From: Solen grandis
Taxonomy: Eukaryota > Mollusca > Bivalvia > Adapedonta > Solenidae
Length of the DNA stretch: 64,000 nucleotides
Assembly: GCA_021229015.1 (NCBI GenBank)
Contig: CM037777.1
Coordinates: 53,389,554 to 53,453,553 of the forward strand
Direction: 5' to 3'
A model generated the notes under the pieces. That model saw only the letters and a program-made list of their open reading frames with translations. It ran no database searches and was not told the DNA's origin. How positions within the stretch are numbered: position 1 is the stretch's first letter; each line of letters opens with the position of its first letter. Positions 47,546 to 60,571 of this stretch are shown here, one piece after another. Made by a program: the position numbers and the translations under genes.

Positions 47546-49160
47546 AACTTGATCTAATAATAATCAATCATCCTTAATGAAGCACTGCAGCTAAATATAA
47601 CAGATCCACGCTTAAAACTGTTAATATAATGCTCATCATTAAAATATATCACAAGCAAGGAACTAGAAGCATTTCTTTGAGATTTATAACTATAGCATGC
47701 CAAACTGTAGATAAACCTGACCAGACTGAAAACATTTCTTGTCATAACAGTTTAATAGCGTCACTAACTGATATCAAGCAAAATGATGCATAACACAATA
47801 AACCCTGGTCAGCAATTAATATATTAATTTGGTAAAAGAATGATTTAAAAACAATCTGTAATATTTGCCTCTGAAACACAAATGTCATGGACATCCCATA
47901 AATATTCAACCCTAATAAGCCATAGATTTTCATTCCCTCTTCATGTATATTTTCAGATCTACATCTTGTACTTAGACCATTGAACTAAACATCATTATCC
48001 TTTTAATACTCTCGATATCAAAGTAAATAATCTCCTTCACTAGACCATCAAAAATCCATTAAATTCTCGAAATCTCAATGAAATAGATACTTCTTAATAG
48101 ACTGCCTGCCTCACAAACTGCACCGGAACTTATCAATGTCACATCAGATGTTTGTATCTGCAATATAGCAATATGCCACCATTTCTCATAAACCTCATCA
48201 AAATTAAGATACGGAAAAAACATCACCCACACCTGGATACAGACCCACACCTGGATACATAGACCCACACCTGGATACATAGACCCCCCTCTCCAGAAAC
48301 CCTCATCCTGTGCTAACTTCATCGACATCAAAACATCTATGAATTTCTCCATGTTTATTTTATCAAATCTTATCCAGCAATGTTCACACAAAATTTCACA
48401 CAAGTTTTTTTGTTTTTTCCATTTTGTATATCTATATAGGATAAAAATACTTGTACTTTATTGTAGGTATATTTTCAGGTATACATTACAATGATCCACG
48501 CATGATTAAGGGTCTAGCAATGTTTTACACGACACAAACGAATGACATCAGTCTCTAAATATAGCCTCCTGCAAGTCCAAATGATCAACAGCGTCAGTTA
48601 CCAAAGATGTAATCATAACATTATCACAAAAATGTAAAACCTTATTTATCCTGTTTTGCACTCTTATCTAATATTAATTTAAATTTGCTTGTAACTTTGA
48701 ATATAGAAGTTAAATCACTTGAATCAACCATAAATGTATAAAAAAAAACTCAAAGCCATGAAATCGAGGAATAAATTATTAAAAAAAATCAATCCCCCTT
48801 TTTAAAAAAAAAAGAATCAAATGAAATACACAACAAATGATCTCAATTACCAACAGAAATGCCTCTCAGTCCTACTGACTTCATCCTACTTTTTTTGCAA
48901 TGTCTTCTTCAACAGCACTTGTACAGTAAAAACAAGCATGTCCTTCAGTCATGTCAAACTTCCAATTAATTAGTTAAATACAGACATATAATGTAAAGTG
49001 TCAAGTCTAAAATCAGGCTGACCCCTGAGTTAACAATAACATTCTCAAATGAATCACTTGAAAATAAGGAGCTATGGGAGTGTTCTCCTGAGCTGGCACT
49101 TTTACTATGTTTACCCTGACAACTACTTAAGACTGATAAGCCCAGCCAAACGAAGCCTAC
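47546..49160 (-). other. Teneurin-like intron, part next to exon B
   Basis: A-rich; apart from the short tandem repeat at 48226 nothing recognised. Confidence 0.5.
48226..48286. repeat. Short tandem repeat, unit about 20 bp, three copies
   Basis: CACACCTGGATACATAGACC repeated three times, the first with a short deletion. Intronic. Confidence 0.8.
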
Positions 49161-49247
49161 CTCCGGAGTCCGAGCCTATCTGGTAGTAGATGCCGGAGCT
49201 GAACGACATGATGCTGTCCCCATGCTGACTCAATCGGTTGCTGTTTC
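49161..49247 (-). CDS. Ten-m: Teneurin-like small cassette exon B (87 bp, phase 1/1)
   Basis: On the minus strand an acceptor (TCAGAAAG) is followed by 87 bp and the donor GGAG/GTAGGC. Joined after exon A the split codon is Gly. The peptide is NSNRLSQHGDSIMSFSS followed by GIYYQIGSDSG, with no stop. Eighty-seven bases is a multiple of three and both ends are phase 1, so inclusion or skipping keeps the frame, and this could be an alternative exon. Two AGs lie four bases apart at the acceptor (AG at 49252-49253 and 49248-49249). Only the second keeps frame with exon A. The peptide is Ser/Gly-rich and low-complexity, so the support comes from splice sites and frame continuity with neighbours, not from homology to a known domain. 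Confidence 0.58.
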
Positions 49248-52200
49248 CTTTCTGACAATCACAAATAAACATGATAAATTATCCACACTATGAACTCTCA
49301 CACCAATCTTCAGTCTTCCAGTCAAAACACAATATCTGAGCGATGTTTTTCAGTTCATTTCAACTATCCAAGTCTCCATTCAATATCCTCGCTCATCTTT
49401 TTAAATTTTTCCGATACTCGTAACAGCACATGGAATCCAATTGTTTACGTACATGCACTGTATTCAAAAACCTATGCTCATCTGACTAGCTACCTCAGAG
49501 CGATCATCCATGAGACCGGAGTATGTAGCACACCATTTTGTTTTGATACGTCTATGATTCCATGGCATCCACTGCTAATTTTGTTACCACAGACGCTCCA
49601 GAGAGCACAACAAGGAAAACCTTTCAATGATACTGACTATACTGCATGCATCAAACAACTCTGCAGCATTTCACATAAAGTTGCACTCTGCCAAAATCAC
49701 GACACATCCAGCCCTTGAACAAGGGATCTTAACACTGATCCAGTTCACAACAAAATAAATCCATTTCCTTTCGCTTCTCTGTCACAATATAACAACACAT
49801 ACCCTTCCCGTTACACAATGATATTCTCCAAAAGCCTTCACTATGTGTGATAAATCACTTGAAACATGCCAAAAATTCAATTAAGTTTTCCAAAATATAT
49901 CTCTCCTCTCAAAAATAGACACCCAATTTTTATTCCATCTGTACAGCAGCAAGACTACCAAACCAATACCAACAGCTTGTAATCTCTGACTGACAAACTA
50001 ATCCCTATCACAGCTAACCCCTTTATTCAGTTATCAATAGACCTGCTAAAACAAGGGTTAGCCTTTCCCATTCACTGGCATGGTGTGATGGGGCACAGCA
50101 CCTCTCCCTGTCATTAGATGTTTCCCACTAAAATGGTTCCCATCTAGTGAACAGGTTTTGGTGTACATGCATCACTGCCTGGTTCCCTCCTCCTGAGGCA
50201 TCAACACTGGTGTAAAGTACAGGGAGAGGGGGAGCCAGTCAGGCACGAGGAAAGTTTGTTAACCTTAAAATCTATTTCATTTCAATTTATGGCAATTTTA
50301 CCATATAGCTTTTACCAATATATTGTATTTACACTTTGTTAGAAATCTCCTAACACATTCATCCCAGTCTCTTCAACAACCAAGGAAGTGTCAAATTCAT
50401 GTGGAATGAAAACCAATTTGTCTTCTCTCGATGCCATGAATTAATCCTATCAGAACACAACACATATCACTGAAATTTCATTGAGAGTAAATGTCTACCA
50501 ACTTAATCACAATAAAATTGATGCCTTGAAAACAGATTCTCAGATGCTAAAATTAGCAACAGAAAATTTTGTTTCTAAAACAATAAGGCCCAAAACAACC
50601 ATGAAAAATTCAAAATCCTGCTCTTAAAGTAATGAATTTCTGTCACCCTGGTTTCATCTAAACACGCTGGTCTCTGATTTACAGATGATGTGTGTAACAG
50701 AAGCACTTGGAATCAAGAGGCATTTGAGGTTCAACAATGACGGAGCACATTAACATAACAGAGGCAATGTCAGGGATAATGCTACATCCTCATATTTCAT
50801 AACCAGACAATAAATCACAGTGTGTCACACTGTCACCACCCTAATGACAACACAAATTCTTAACCTTGGAATCCAAGAACATTCATAAAGCTGTAAAATA
50901 GTTCTCCATATTTCTACTGTATGTTTAACATGAAGATTTTTTTTTTGGAGGTTGGGGGTATTTTTTATGTAGAACTCCAAGAATAATTCTTATATATTCA
51001 ACATCTTTTGTGGGTGAAAAGCTGATTGGCTTCAGCTTACCTAAGGAAGTGTGCCAAACACCAGTAGAGTAACACATGTCTTCCATACAAGAGTTATGTG
51101 CTAAAGGTAACACTGCTGGTACCTGGATGTAACCATTGACCGGTTATCTGTTCAAACAAGTGGCAGGAGACCTTTCCAGGTGGTATTATGTTGACCTCCT
51201 GACTGGCACACAGATAAGTACACATGTATACACACTCAGCTTCCTGCTGTGAACCAGTCTAAATACCTTCAGATGGTGGTAAAACATACAAACCAGTCCA
51301 CATTCAGGGAGGATCCCTATCAATCAACCCAGTTCAGCTGTCAATCAAGCCAGCCAATCTGTGATGTCATCAATTAGCAAAACCACTCATTAGATTTCAT
51401 AGGTTCCTGCTAACAGGCTCCTGACAGATGTTTTCCTTATCACTGCCTACTTGGCTGAATAAAATCCCTACAATATGAAAAACACATGATCATTATTTCC
51501 ACAGAAACCAATCATTCACCATGTCAGGGAACATACAGTGCAGAAGAGTAAAACTTATGAAACAGAAAAATAGCCTGTCCTAACTTCATCCTGATAAATA
51601 ACTGACATCTAAGCCGAGTACCATTCCAGTGATATCAAAACATACATCAACAGATATTGTTTCCCTTCATGTATGTAGTATTTTACCATCCTTCACATCA
51701 AATCAAACAATATCGAGATACTCTGGTTTCAGGTCACATACATTCCCCTGTAATTTGCCTGGAAGGGGTTGAACTTTCCAGAAAAATCATGCAAATATTA
51801 CATATGGCATAGACCTGCTTCTAGTGAGATAAAAACAAAACTGATCCTATGACAAGCCACAAGGGAGCACGGTCTATAGCCTACAATAGTAATGCAATTG
51901 TTACTCAACAAAATCTGTAAAATCATTTGACCTACTTCTGAGTCCTAGAGTTCCAAATCTTGGAAGGACTACATGGACTGAATTTCAAACTATGCTCATC
52001 AAAAAGAAGATATTTTTGGTCACACCCTGACAGAGGAAGACAACTGATTCCTTGCATGCTGGTATATATTTTATCCAGAATGTCAAACTAAAAAACAGTC
52101 AAGATCATCAGATGCTCCCTTTTCACGGGATTTATTGTATTTAACAATTACAAATTTTCCTAGTCGATAGGACCTGTAGAATGTTTTAACTGAAGTCAGT

Positions 52201-55200
52201 AGGCAATAGTTCTGTCCAAATACTTGCTTTAGTTTATATCTGAAAGAATGTGGAATTGAGGGCTAAAAACTGACAATACCTCAGTTCTTCTACAGCTTAA
52301 CACATTTTTTTTATTGCATATTTTTTTTTACAAACATTTCTATACCATAATCACTCTCTTTCTAATCTGGCTACTAGATGTCTAAAACTCTTAAATTCAT
52401 CCTGATAATCGTTCCGTCACTGAGAGACATAAAGCCTGCAATTAAGTTTCCCAATTATTTTTTCTGTTCCTAAAAATCTTGGATGAAGGTTGAACCATGT
52501 TACAAAGTTCTGTAGCAGATAAATCCAAGCAATTAGCCAAGCTGCAGTCACTTCTAGCACACTTTATTTCAAACAAAAACACAATGAAAAAGATAACTGG
52601 CCATCAATGGGTGGTCAGCAACATTGATAGGACCATAATAAGATGGTTTGCAACTGAGCACCTGTTCCGCCTGTCAAACAATTCAACCCGCAGTTGCTTT
52701 AGACTAGCCACTGGCCACAACTAAGGCAGATAAAGAGAGGCTAAAATTTGTCAATTTATTATAAATTCCTGACAACAAATTCCATACAATTTTCACATAA
52801 TTACTACGCTATTTCTAAACATATTCATTACAGTGTTCAAACTGAAATTTGTCAGAGAATTTAATGTGATACATTTTCTCATTATCATTTTCCCTCAAAG
52901 CCTATCTCAGTCAATTTCTTTCTGAAAACCTCTTCCTCTTGAAGAACTTTTCTAAAATATTCCATAATATTAGTAAACCGAGATGTAATTTTCTTCAATT
53001 CTAGGAAATCCAAATTCATAAAATGAAATACACTCCGTAATGGAGTTATCAAATTGCGGAACTGTTACATAAGAATATGATTGTTTCTACGTTCAATGTC
53101 TACATGATGCTTCTCACAGACAGCTGTCTCCGTAAATTGGAACTGGCTTCATAATTTCGTTCACAAGTCGGATGAAAGCAACCTTTGATATTTACGTAAA
53201 AATATTTCTCCCTACAATTTTATTTCAATTTCAATTCAGAAATTTTACTGTTATTTTCATAATAGAATTTACGCCTTTTTTACATTTCTCACTTAGATAT
53301 TCATGGAGTAAAATTTGATGTTTAAATTTTACATATTATCCTTTAAAAACAATGAATAACATTGCCTAGAATGTCCAAACAATTGATAATGCCAGTCTTT
53401 CTTACAATAAATAAACTTTTGTGCTCAGACCTTTTTATATTGCGATCACCAAAAGAAAAGGAAATACCCTCAAAATTCTTTTTAAAGGGGTTCTGTCCTG
53501 CTTGCAAAAAATTATCAAAAGTAGTTTTTGCCATTTGAGTTATTATTTTTTCTTAAAATGGAGGGCTGACCACAAAAATGCCCTATCCCTTTCTATTTCT
53601 GTAATATTATGTTCTTAGAAAGATACCATATACAAGCTTAAGGCTAGAGACATCATGCCTTTATGTCTGTTATTTGAACTTAAAGTTACCAAACAAACCT
53701 TGATATATGTTTCAGTTTTTGTAGTTTTAAAAGCAATTTTAATCTGAGAGAAGTTCTGGACCCCTAGACCACCAGAGAGCCATTTAAGCTTATAAACATT
53801 TTGGTCTATGACTTACATCAGGTTTCATGATGATCACATAAATTATTTCCAACTATATTTCATGGTATAAAAGCATAAAGATGCATTATACAGCCCTCTT
53901 GAATCAATATTTAAGTCACTTGTCCAGTCTAAACTCTTTATCTCCCCATCCAACCAGCGTATAATTAGGGATCATTCTTTTAAATTGAAGGTTACATCAG
54001 CTATCTAGAGGTCCCTAATAGGGATTGCATAAGGGGCCATGTTTAACATCTTTCCTAAATAGCCTGGGGTCATCTGGGTCTGACATCAAAGGGAGACAAG
54101 GAAGACAACAGGAAAGAATTAATTAAACAGTGTGGATCATATTGTGTGGTGTGGGAGCCACAGGCAAGTGTTTATCACAATCTTTCACCATTGTGTTGCT
54201 CTATTTTTTTTTATATTTTCTTAACTGTATAAATCTTAAAATCAAGAAGCATGATTATCATTGAAGATAAAAAGGTAATTATTGAATATAAATTTTGGTG
54301 ACTGAACAATATCTTCAGATAATGATAACTATCATCACAAATTCTGGAAAGTTTCATCATTTATTCCCTTGAATTCTTGGTGATAATTAAAACTTAATCA
54401 TTGTAATAATCTTTAATACAAATAGATTGAGAAACATGACAGCCATGAGATCCACAAAAAGCCAAAACTCCCTACAACTTATTAAGTAGATAAAGTACCC
54501 AACTTCCATAAAAAGCTCTTTGTTTACAATTCCTGATTTATATTACAGATCAGCCAAAAGCAAACGTATAAAATAATACTATAACTAATGATTGCCACTT
54601 CAATCTGTAATCACCCACTTTATTTGACCCTACAGCGGGGTTTTGTTGTCCCTCATACTCCCTTTATTACCCCCCTTGGCAAGAGACTCTCCTGTAAAGA
54701 GGTAACAATACTATCATATTCCATTTTATGAGGTTTTCATTCAATATCTGCACTATCTCTTTGTAGATATAAACTTTATGGAATTATTTAAATGACCAAT
54801 TTACCTTTATATTATTCTAATCAATTTACCGTCAGTAATCAAATGAGTAAAGCTTGATAATGGTCCTGATGGTTTGATAATTCTTCAATTATTAAAAGAA
54901 AAGTTAAATGCTGTTTCATTATTATATATACCTTATTAAGTATTTATTTTAAATATAAATCAATTGCCAACAGCTGCTACATTAGTCATAATGATATCAA
55001 TTCTATTTCATAAAAGCATCTAAGGGTGGCAATATTATAATGCAGGATACACCATCTGAAATCAAGATTTATTAGAAATATTTCAATATCATCTTTAAAT
55101 TTTACTGGCTGAATTATGGTTTATCATGCATTTTCCCTACCAAAAGTAATTAACTTAATATGATTGTGTTTGTGCCATCCTTAAAAGACAAATTTTGTGT

Positions 55201-58200
55201 TTTATTGACTGTAAATTCCACATCATTCAGATTGTATATGATAGAATTCCAGAAATAGTATCATTATACTATTTTCTCATGTGCTATTTATAACACTTCA
55301 TAACATCTCAAGTGATCATGTTGTTGTCAAAACACACAACACATGTTGACACCATCTTGTCACATTCTTGACCCATTACCAAAACCGACACCCAATAAAT
55401 GACCAATAAATTGGCCCCATTGTTAGAAATCACCCAAATGGGCAAACCTATCACAGACCCTTCTTATATCCAACACTCTTGTTGTGCAATTGGTTCATTA
55501 TTTACAAACATCATTGGCTGGTTAACCCACTATGTAATCCCTTCCTAACAGATTAACTGATAGGGTTCCACACTGATCCTTTCAGGGCTTATCAGCTGTG
55601 TACAATGGAGCCCGTCATTGTGTGCCCTGATAATAGGATTATGGGGCTTTACCCTGCAATATATGACAACCCAAACAATGGAGGATTGCATAAGATTGGA
55701 CCAACAACTGATACTAGCTTAAGACTGTATGATGACCCTCTGACATTTATCATTGCTTTCTATTAAATTAACCTAGTTTGACATGCACCTGTATAACAAA
55801 GTCTTTTTTTTTATTCATGCATTTTAAAAATGAATCTAAATAATTTCTCCTATTTTTTATACTTAATCCTATGTTTCAGTATACTGATCATTATTTTCTT
55901 TGCTAGACAGAAAAAAATGATAAGATGTCAGAAAGACAGATGTAAAATTGTGATTTGGGACATTTTTCGAACCTTTTTCTCACCAACAGTATGTGTCATT
56001 ATGAAGTGATTACTATCCATCACCTGGGAAATACCCCCAATTATGTCAGAAAATAAGCTGCGTTACTTTCTGTCCTTATTTTTCAAACAGTGACGGACAA
56101 ATCTTGTTAGGGTATATATATTTACCAAACTTTACCACTGGTTCTGCTAGCCTCCATCAATAAAGAGTGTCAGCCATGACCTCCAGTAAATTGGACTGGT
56201 TATTCTGCTGCCCGTGTAAGACTATCATTATAATATCTGTCATTTACACAGCAATGCCTGCCACAAAATGATGAGTTCTGCAAGGTTCTGGATTGAACTT
56301 GTGTAATGTGTCAAGATTATGAAAGGTTTACTGAAGAATGGTTCAGCACTAAGATGTTGATTTACTTGTGATGCTGACCAACGCAATACCCACTCTGCGT
56401 TAATGGGATAACCATATAATTTGGTCTATGGCTCTAAATATTCATTGACAGAATGAGACCATTAACAAAATGTATATTGCAGTAAATATGTTTTCACATG
56501 GCCCAACCTGTTAGCAGCCTTGAAAGTAAAAACCAATGAAAATGGCTGCTACACACATCTGACCCCTAACTTTGGTTAAAATGTACCTGGAATCAAACAA
56601 TATACTTTCGTAATTTAAAGAAAGGCCACTATTACGCCATGATTCTGATACTGGAAATGAGAGAAAGCGCAACCAAGTTACTAACAAGCCTCACCACAAC
56701 CAACTCCGGGCAACCAGTGCAGCAGGACCACACAAACAATAGCCTCCTGGTTTGGTAACCTGATAGAAGGAGGCTGGTGCAATAAAACTTCCATCTGGTG
56801 TGAAGAATTTTAAGCCCCAAGACCTTGTTCCAGACTGCACCTGTGGTGTGAATTTCACCCCTAAATTGATTGACAGTAATCAAAGCACTGGAAGACCTGT
56901 CAATCATCTTAGTGTAATCTGATTGGCTGAACAGGGCCTCATGATCATGTTGACTTTCCTGGGCCACTTATTATCATTAATCTACTTAACAGTAAAGTTT
57001 AAGATTGTTAAAAAAGTTCAATGCTTTTATATTTATAAAAATGCTTTGAAATTCATCGTCATTGTCTCTGATCAGAACAAATGTCCATGCAAGACATGTT
57101 TCAATTAATAAACAAATGTTACAAAATATATTGTTTCCAAAATAATGTAGATGTCATTTAGCTATCTATAAATGCATCTATTGCATGATCATACAAAACT
57201 TGCAAATATTAAAGATACCATGGGTTTGTGGTTCTAAGACATGCAAGCTTTGATCTGTATTACAGTGGACTGGTACAGAAGAAATTTGAAGCAACCCATT
57301 GTCATGGCAACTGCTCAGCAAAACCTGACCAGGCACCTTTGACTGTGAGTCACACACATCCAATATTCATAAGGTCAAAAATTAGGACCGCAAACTGACA
57401 CCAGTCTGTGATTGGGACATTGGATTGAAATTACTCTATCCTTACATGATAATTAATACCTGGATATAATACCAGACTTGTGCCGCATACCTTCAAACCA
57501 AGATCGTCACAATTTTTTTCATTAGAGATTAAATCCTGTTCCATGCATGGGATCGCATTTCAAAATATGTTCATTTATGTCAATTACGTTACTTAATTAT
57601 TAATATTAATTAAAATCAGGAGTAATGTATGCCCGCGACCTACAGCTAATTCTGGCTCTCCTTATTTGAAATTCTCGGAAATGTATTTAGGTATGATGTA
57701 CTCAATAATTCAAAAGGAATGCTCAATATTTACTGAATGATTAAAGTATTCAATTAGTTAAAACTTAAGCTTTAATAGAAAGAATAAAACAATAAAGAGT
57801 GAGCAAGGGTAAAAGGAGAGACAACTATGAGGGGATTAATAAGAACGAAAACAATAAATGAGAAGCAACATTTACTTGCTCTAGCTATTCAATTGAATTT
57901 TTCTGAAATTCTGAGATAACGTCTTTTAATTACAATAGGAAATACATATAAATGTCAACAATATCCATACATCAGAACAACCTGGAACACGCAGTAAATG
58001 GGGTGTTAACTGGAACAGCCAATATGTAGAGATAGGCATCACACAATGACATGCCAGCCATAATAAACAAATATGCCGGCAAATTAATATATATATATAC
58101 AGGTGAACAAAATGTGCTAAATATGCATGCAAAACTAAAATGGAAATATTAGAACTGGATTTCTTTCCAAACACTGTTAACTGTAAGGCAAGGGGAAGAG

Positions 58201-58306
58201 GGGTTATTTCATAAAATTATCCAATTTTGAACTACAGGTGTTAACAAATGAGATGCACTTTGACCCATCACCAAAATGAGGCTCTACGAAGGATTCTCTA
58301 TGTTAC
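49248..58306 (-). other. Teneurin-like intron between exons A and B (9 kb)
   Basis: Long A/C-rich intron without clear repeats, unlike the left half. It holds a 142-codon open frame on the plus strand at 49290-49718 that has no domain and runs against the gene, and a 111-codon minus-strand frame at 56632-56967 that lacks splice-compatible ends. Confidence 0.5.
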
Positions 58307-58663
58307 CTGTGCGCGTATATCGAGACTGCATATTTTCACCATCAGAGTCTTCAGAAAGAGAGAGCTGTGATACTTGGTCATTCCTCATCTGCGTATTTTC
58401 AATATCGTTTGACGATGAGATTGTACTATGTGACCCTTTTCTCCAATGACGTCGTTTTTGGTTTCGGTTGCTGGACGATGAGGTGTCAAGGTCATCCTCA
58501 TCTCCATCTGACCCACTCACATAACTATAGAGACGACCTTTGGAAGATGTAGAGGTCGTCGATGGCGTGCGACCATTGACCTTTCGGTGGACGTACACCT
58601 TAGCAGTCTGGTCCATTAACGGGGTTAAGGACGTACTCATATACTCGTTGCCCACGGAAACAC
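58307..58663 (-). CDS. Ten-m: Teneurin-like intracellular-domain exon A (internal, phase 1/1)
   Basis: Open frame of 118 full codons bounded by an acceptor (TTGTCAG before GTGTTTCC, read on the minus strand) and a donor (GCACAG then GTAACA). One base of a split Gly codon lies at each end, so it is phase 1 on both sides. The peptide starts VSVGNEYMSTSLTPLMD, continues through RLYSYVSGSDGDEDD, a Ser-rich stretch, the basic patch KRRHWRKGSHS, and ends near QLSLSEDSDGENMQSRY. The order GSD-acidic, basic W.(R)KG, then LSLxxDSDGEN is that of the N-terminal cytoplasmic domain of teneurins, single-pass type II adhesion proteins that pair with latrophilins or other teneurins. No signal peptide or membrane segment is present, as expected for this part. 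An upstream exon is probably needed, because the acceptor precedes the first in-frame Met. Family assignment rests on motif order recalled by eye, not on a search. An unrelated disordered cytoplasmic tail is the main alternative. Confidence 0.62.
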
Positions 58664-60329
58664 CTGACAACATAAACACAACACAACATTTAGGTGCAAC
58701 AGTCAAAGCAGTATCATACACACACACATGGTGAATATCACAAATAATGACCTTGACCGTTAAAGGTCAGCCGTTGCTATGGTGATTTATAATGACATAC
58801 ACTCACAACACTCATACACGTGAATATAACAACACATTTTTTTTTATACACGTTATGTTCAAACTCATCATTTTTAAATCATTGATCAAGTCTAAATTAA
58901 CTTTTAACTTCTTAATGCAGCACTCTGTATATCAAAACTAAATGAAAATATCACTTCACTGATGTTTGGCTTTGTTTTATACATAGGATTATCCTATAAA
59001 TCTTTATACTACAACTACTAAGCCTCCAAACAAAACCTTGGCAGAGAGAAATGTAAAAACTGCCATCACTTGTTTTAAATTTCAAGTTTGTTTGGTCTAT
59101 TTTCATGATGCACTAGTGCAAACAGGATCATTATCAGCTCTGGGTGGTAAAGTTGATATGAATAAGAAATTAAAGTACAGAGATACGAGTCTGACATTAT
59201 TACCAACTATCAAAGCTATGAAGATATGAAAACATTGCCTTTGCTCCTGACTGTGTTAATTAAGATGGCAGAAAATCTAATTTAATTTTTCTCCCTCCCA
59301 AGTCTATGTAAACCCACATGGAACTTTTAACTCCCAGAATATGTCTCCCTGTGGCATCACTCAGTGTTACCTCCATGTGATGTGTATTTATATTTCCTTC
59401 AGTTCTCTCTGACTGTTCTATCTCCATGTTGTTATTTATGACGGTTCTATCCTTTATGTTGTTTTCCTATGTTAATTTTCTTCAATACAAAGAGAGCTCA
59501 GCTATGGCCACTCAAGTCTCCATATATTTGTGCAAATATTTTCATGTTGTAAGCCTGTCAACATCAGTTTATTCGTTGCCCTAATTTTTCAGAAAACTTG
59601 ACACCTAAATGTTTATAATAAGGTATTCTGGATTATCTTAAATCATTAAACCAGGATGAAGAAGAGGTTTATCTCCATTTGCCTTGACCTTTGACACATC
59701 CCATGTGCAAATATTTCTCAACTACAGTTACCAACGGTCACATAACTTCAGTCACTGCATATGAATTCATATTCTACCTTTTTTCATCATCCTATGTATT
59801 TGATTGATCACCTTCTACATGATTTTTGATGAACAGAAAAAAGTTTCATTTTTTATGAATACCTTATTGTCTGATTTATTTTTGTTTTTAGTTTTTCACA
59901 ATGTTTACCGGTTAGGTAGAGCTGTAGTTATTTTGATACATCCTGTCGGAAGATCAATTTCTTCCTGCCTATGTCAGGTGCTATACAATATTTGACATTT
60001 GACAGACAAAAATCTATGAGGCTCAACTTAACAAAGAAAAATGAATTGTTATTGTCAGATACTGTCTGCGAAGTATATAAAAATGACTAACATGATCAGT
60101 AAGTGAAGAATGATATACTGTGGTAAAAAACAGGCAGACTTCTCCAGTTAAACATGGCGCACATCCTTGGTCAAGTGGTTAACGGCTTTTCTATCAGTAA
60201 ATACAATTATGATAGCATGAAAAATTTTAAAACTTATTTGGGGATGATGATCAATGATTGATTGATGAAAAACCTTTATGATAAATTAGAATAAAAGTTA
60301 GCAAAAAGCTAATGAAATAAATGCATGCA
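58664..60329 (-). other. Sequence upstream of exon A, probably intron
   Basis: Exon A begins with a split codon, so this should be intron. No further exon identified. Confidence 0.45.
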
Positions 60330-60571
60330 TTAACCCTTTCCCTCATATAGACTCGTTTTGACACACTCAATAGGTACCACATAAAGCCTGATCTGCAGAA
60401 AACCACAGTTAAACCTTACCAAATTTAATTATAAAGTCCTCATTTCCAGACCACTGAGGAGCAGCGAACAGCATAAAACCTGATCAGCCTGCGAGTTACT
60501 CGCAGGCTGATCTGGTTTTATGCTGTTCGCATAGGTCTTTTCATGGTGTCCTCAAGGAGGGAAAGGGTTAA
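60330..60571 (+). mobile_element. Family A palindromic MITE, copy 8
   Basis: TTAA-flanked full-length copy, plus orientation, hairpin intact. The right terminus reads AAGGAGGGAAAGGG instead of the usual TATGAGGGAAAGGG. It lies upstream of exon A. Confidence 0.86.

Noticed and set aside
56632..56967. Extra minus-strand exon between exons A and B
   Set aside because: No acceptor and donor pair gives a phase-1 insert, and the content has no recognisable domain.
60150..60200. tRNA-like SINE head (CTTGGTCAAGTGGTTAACGG)
   Set aside because: Only a box-A-like motif; no box B or body found.
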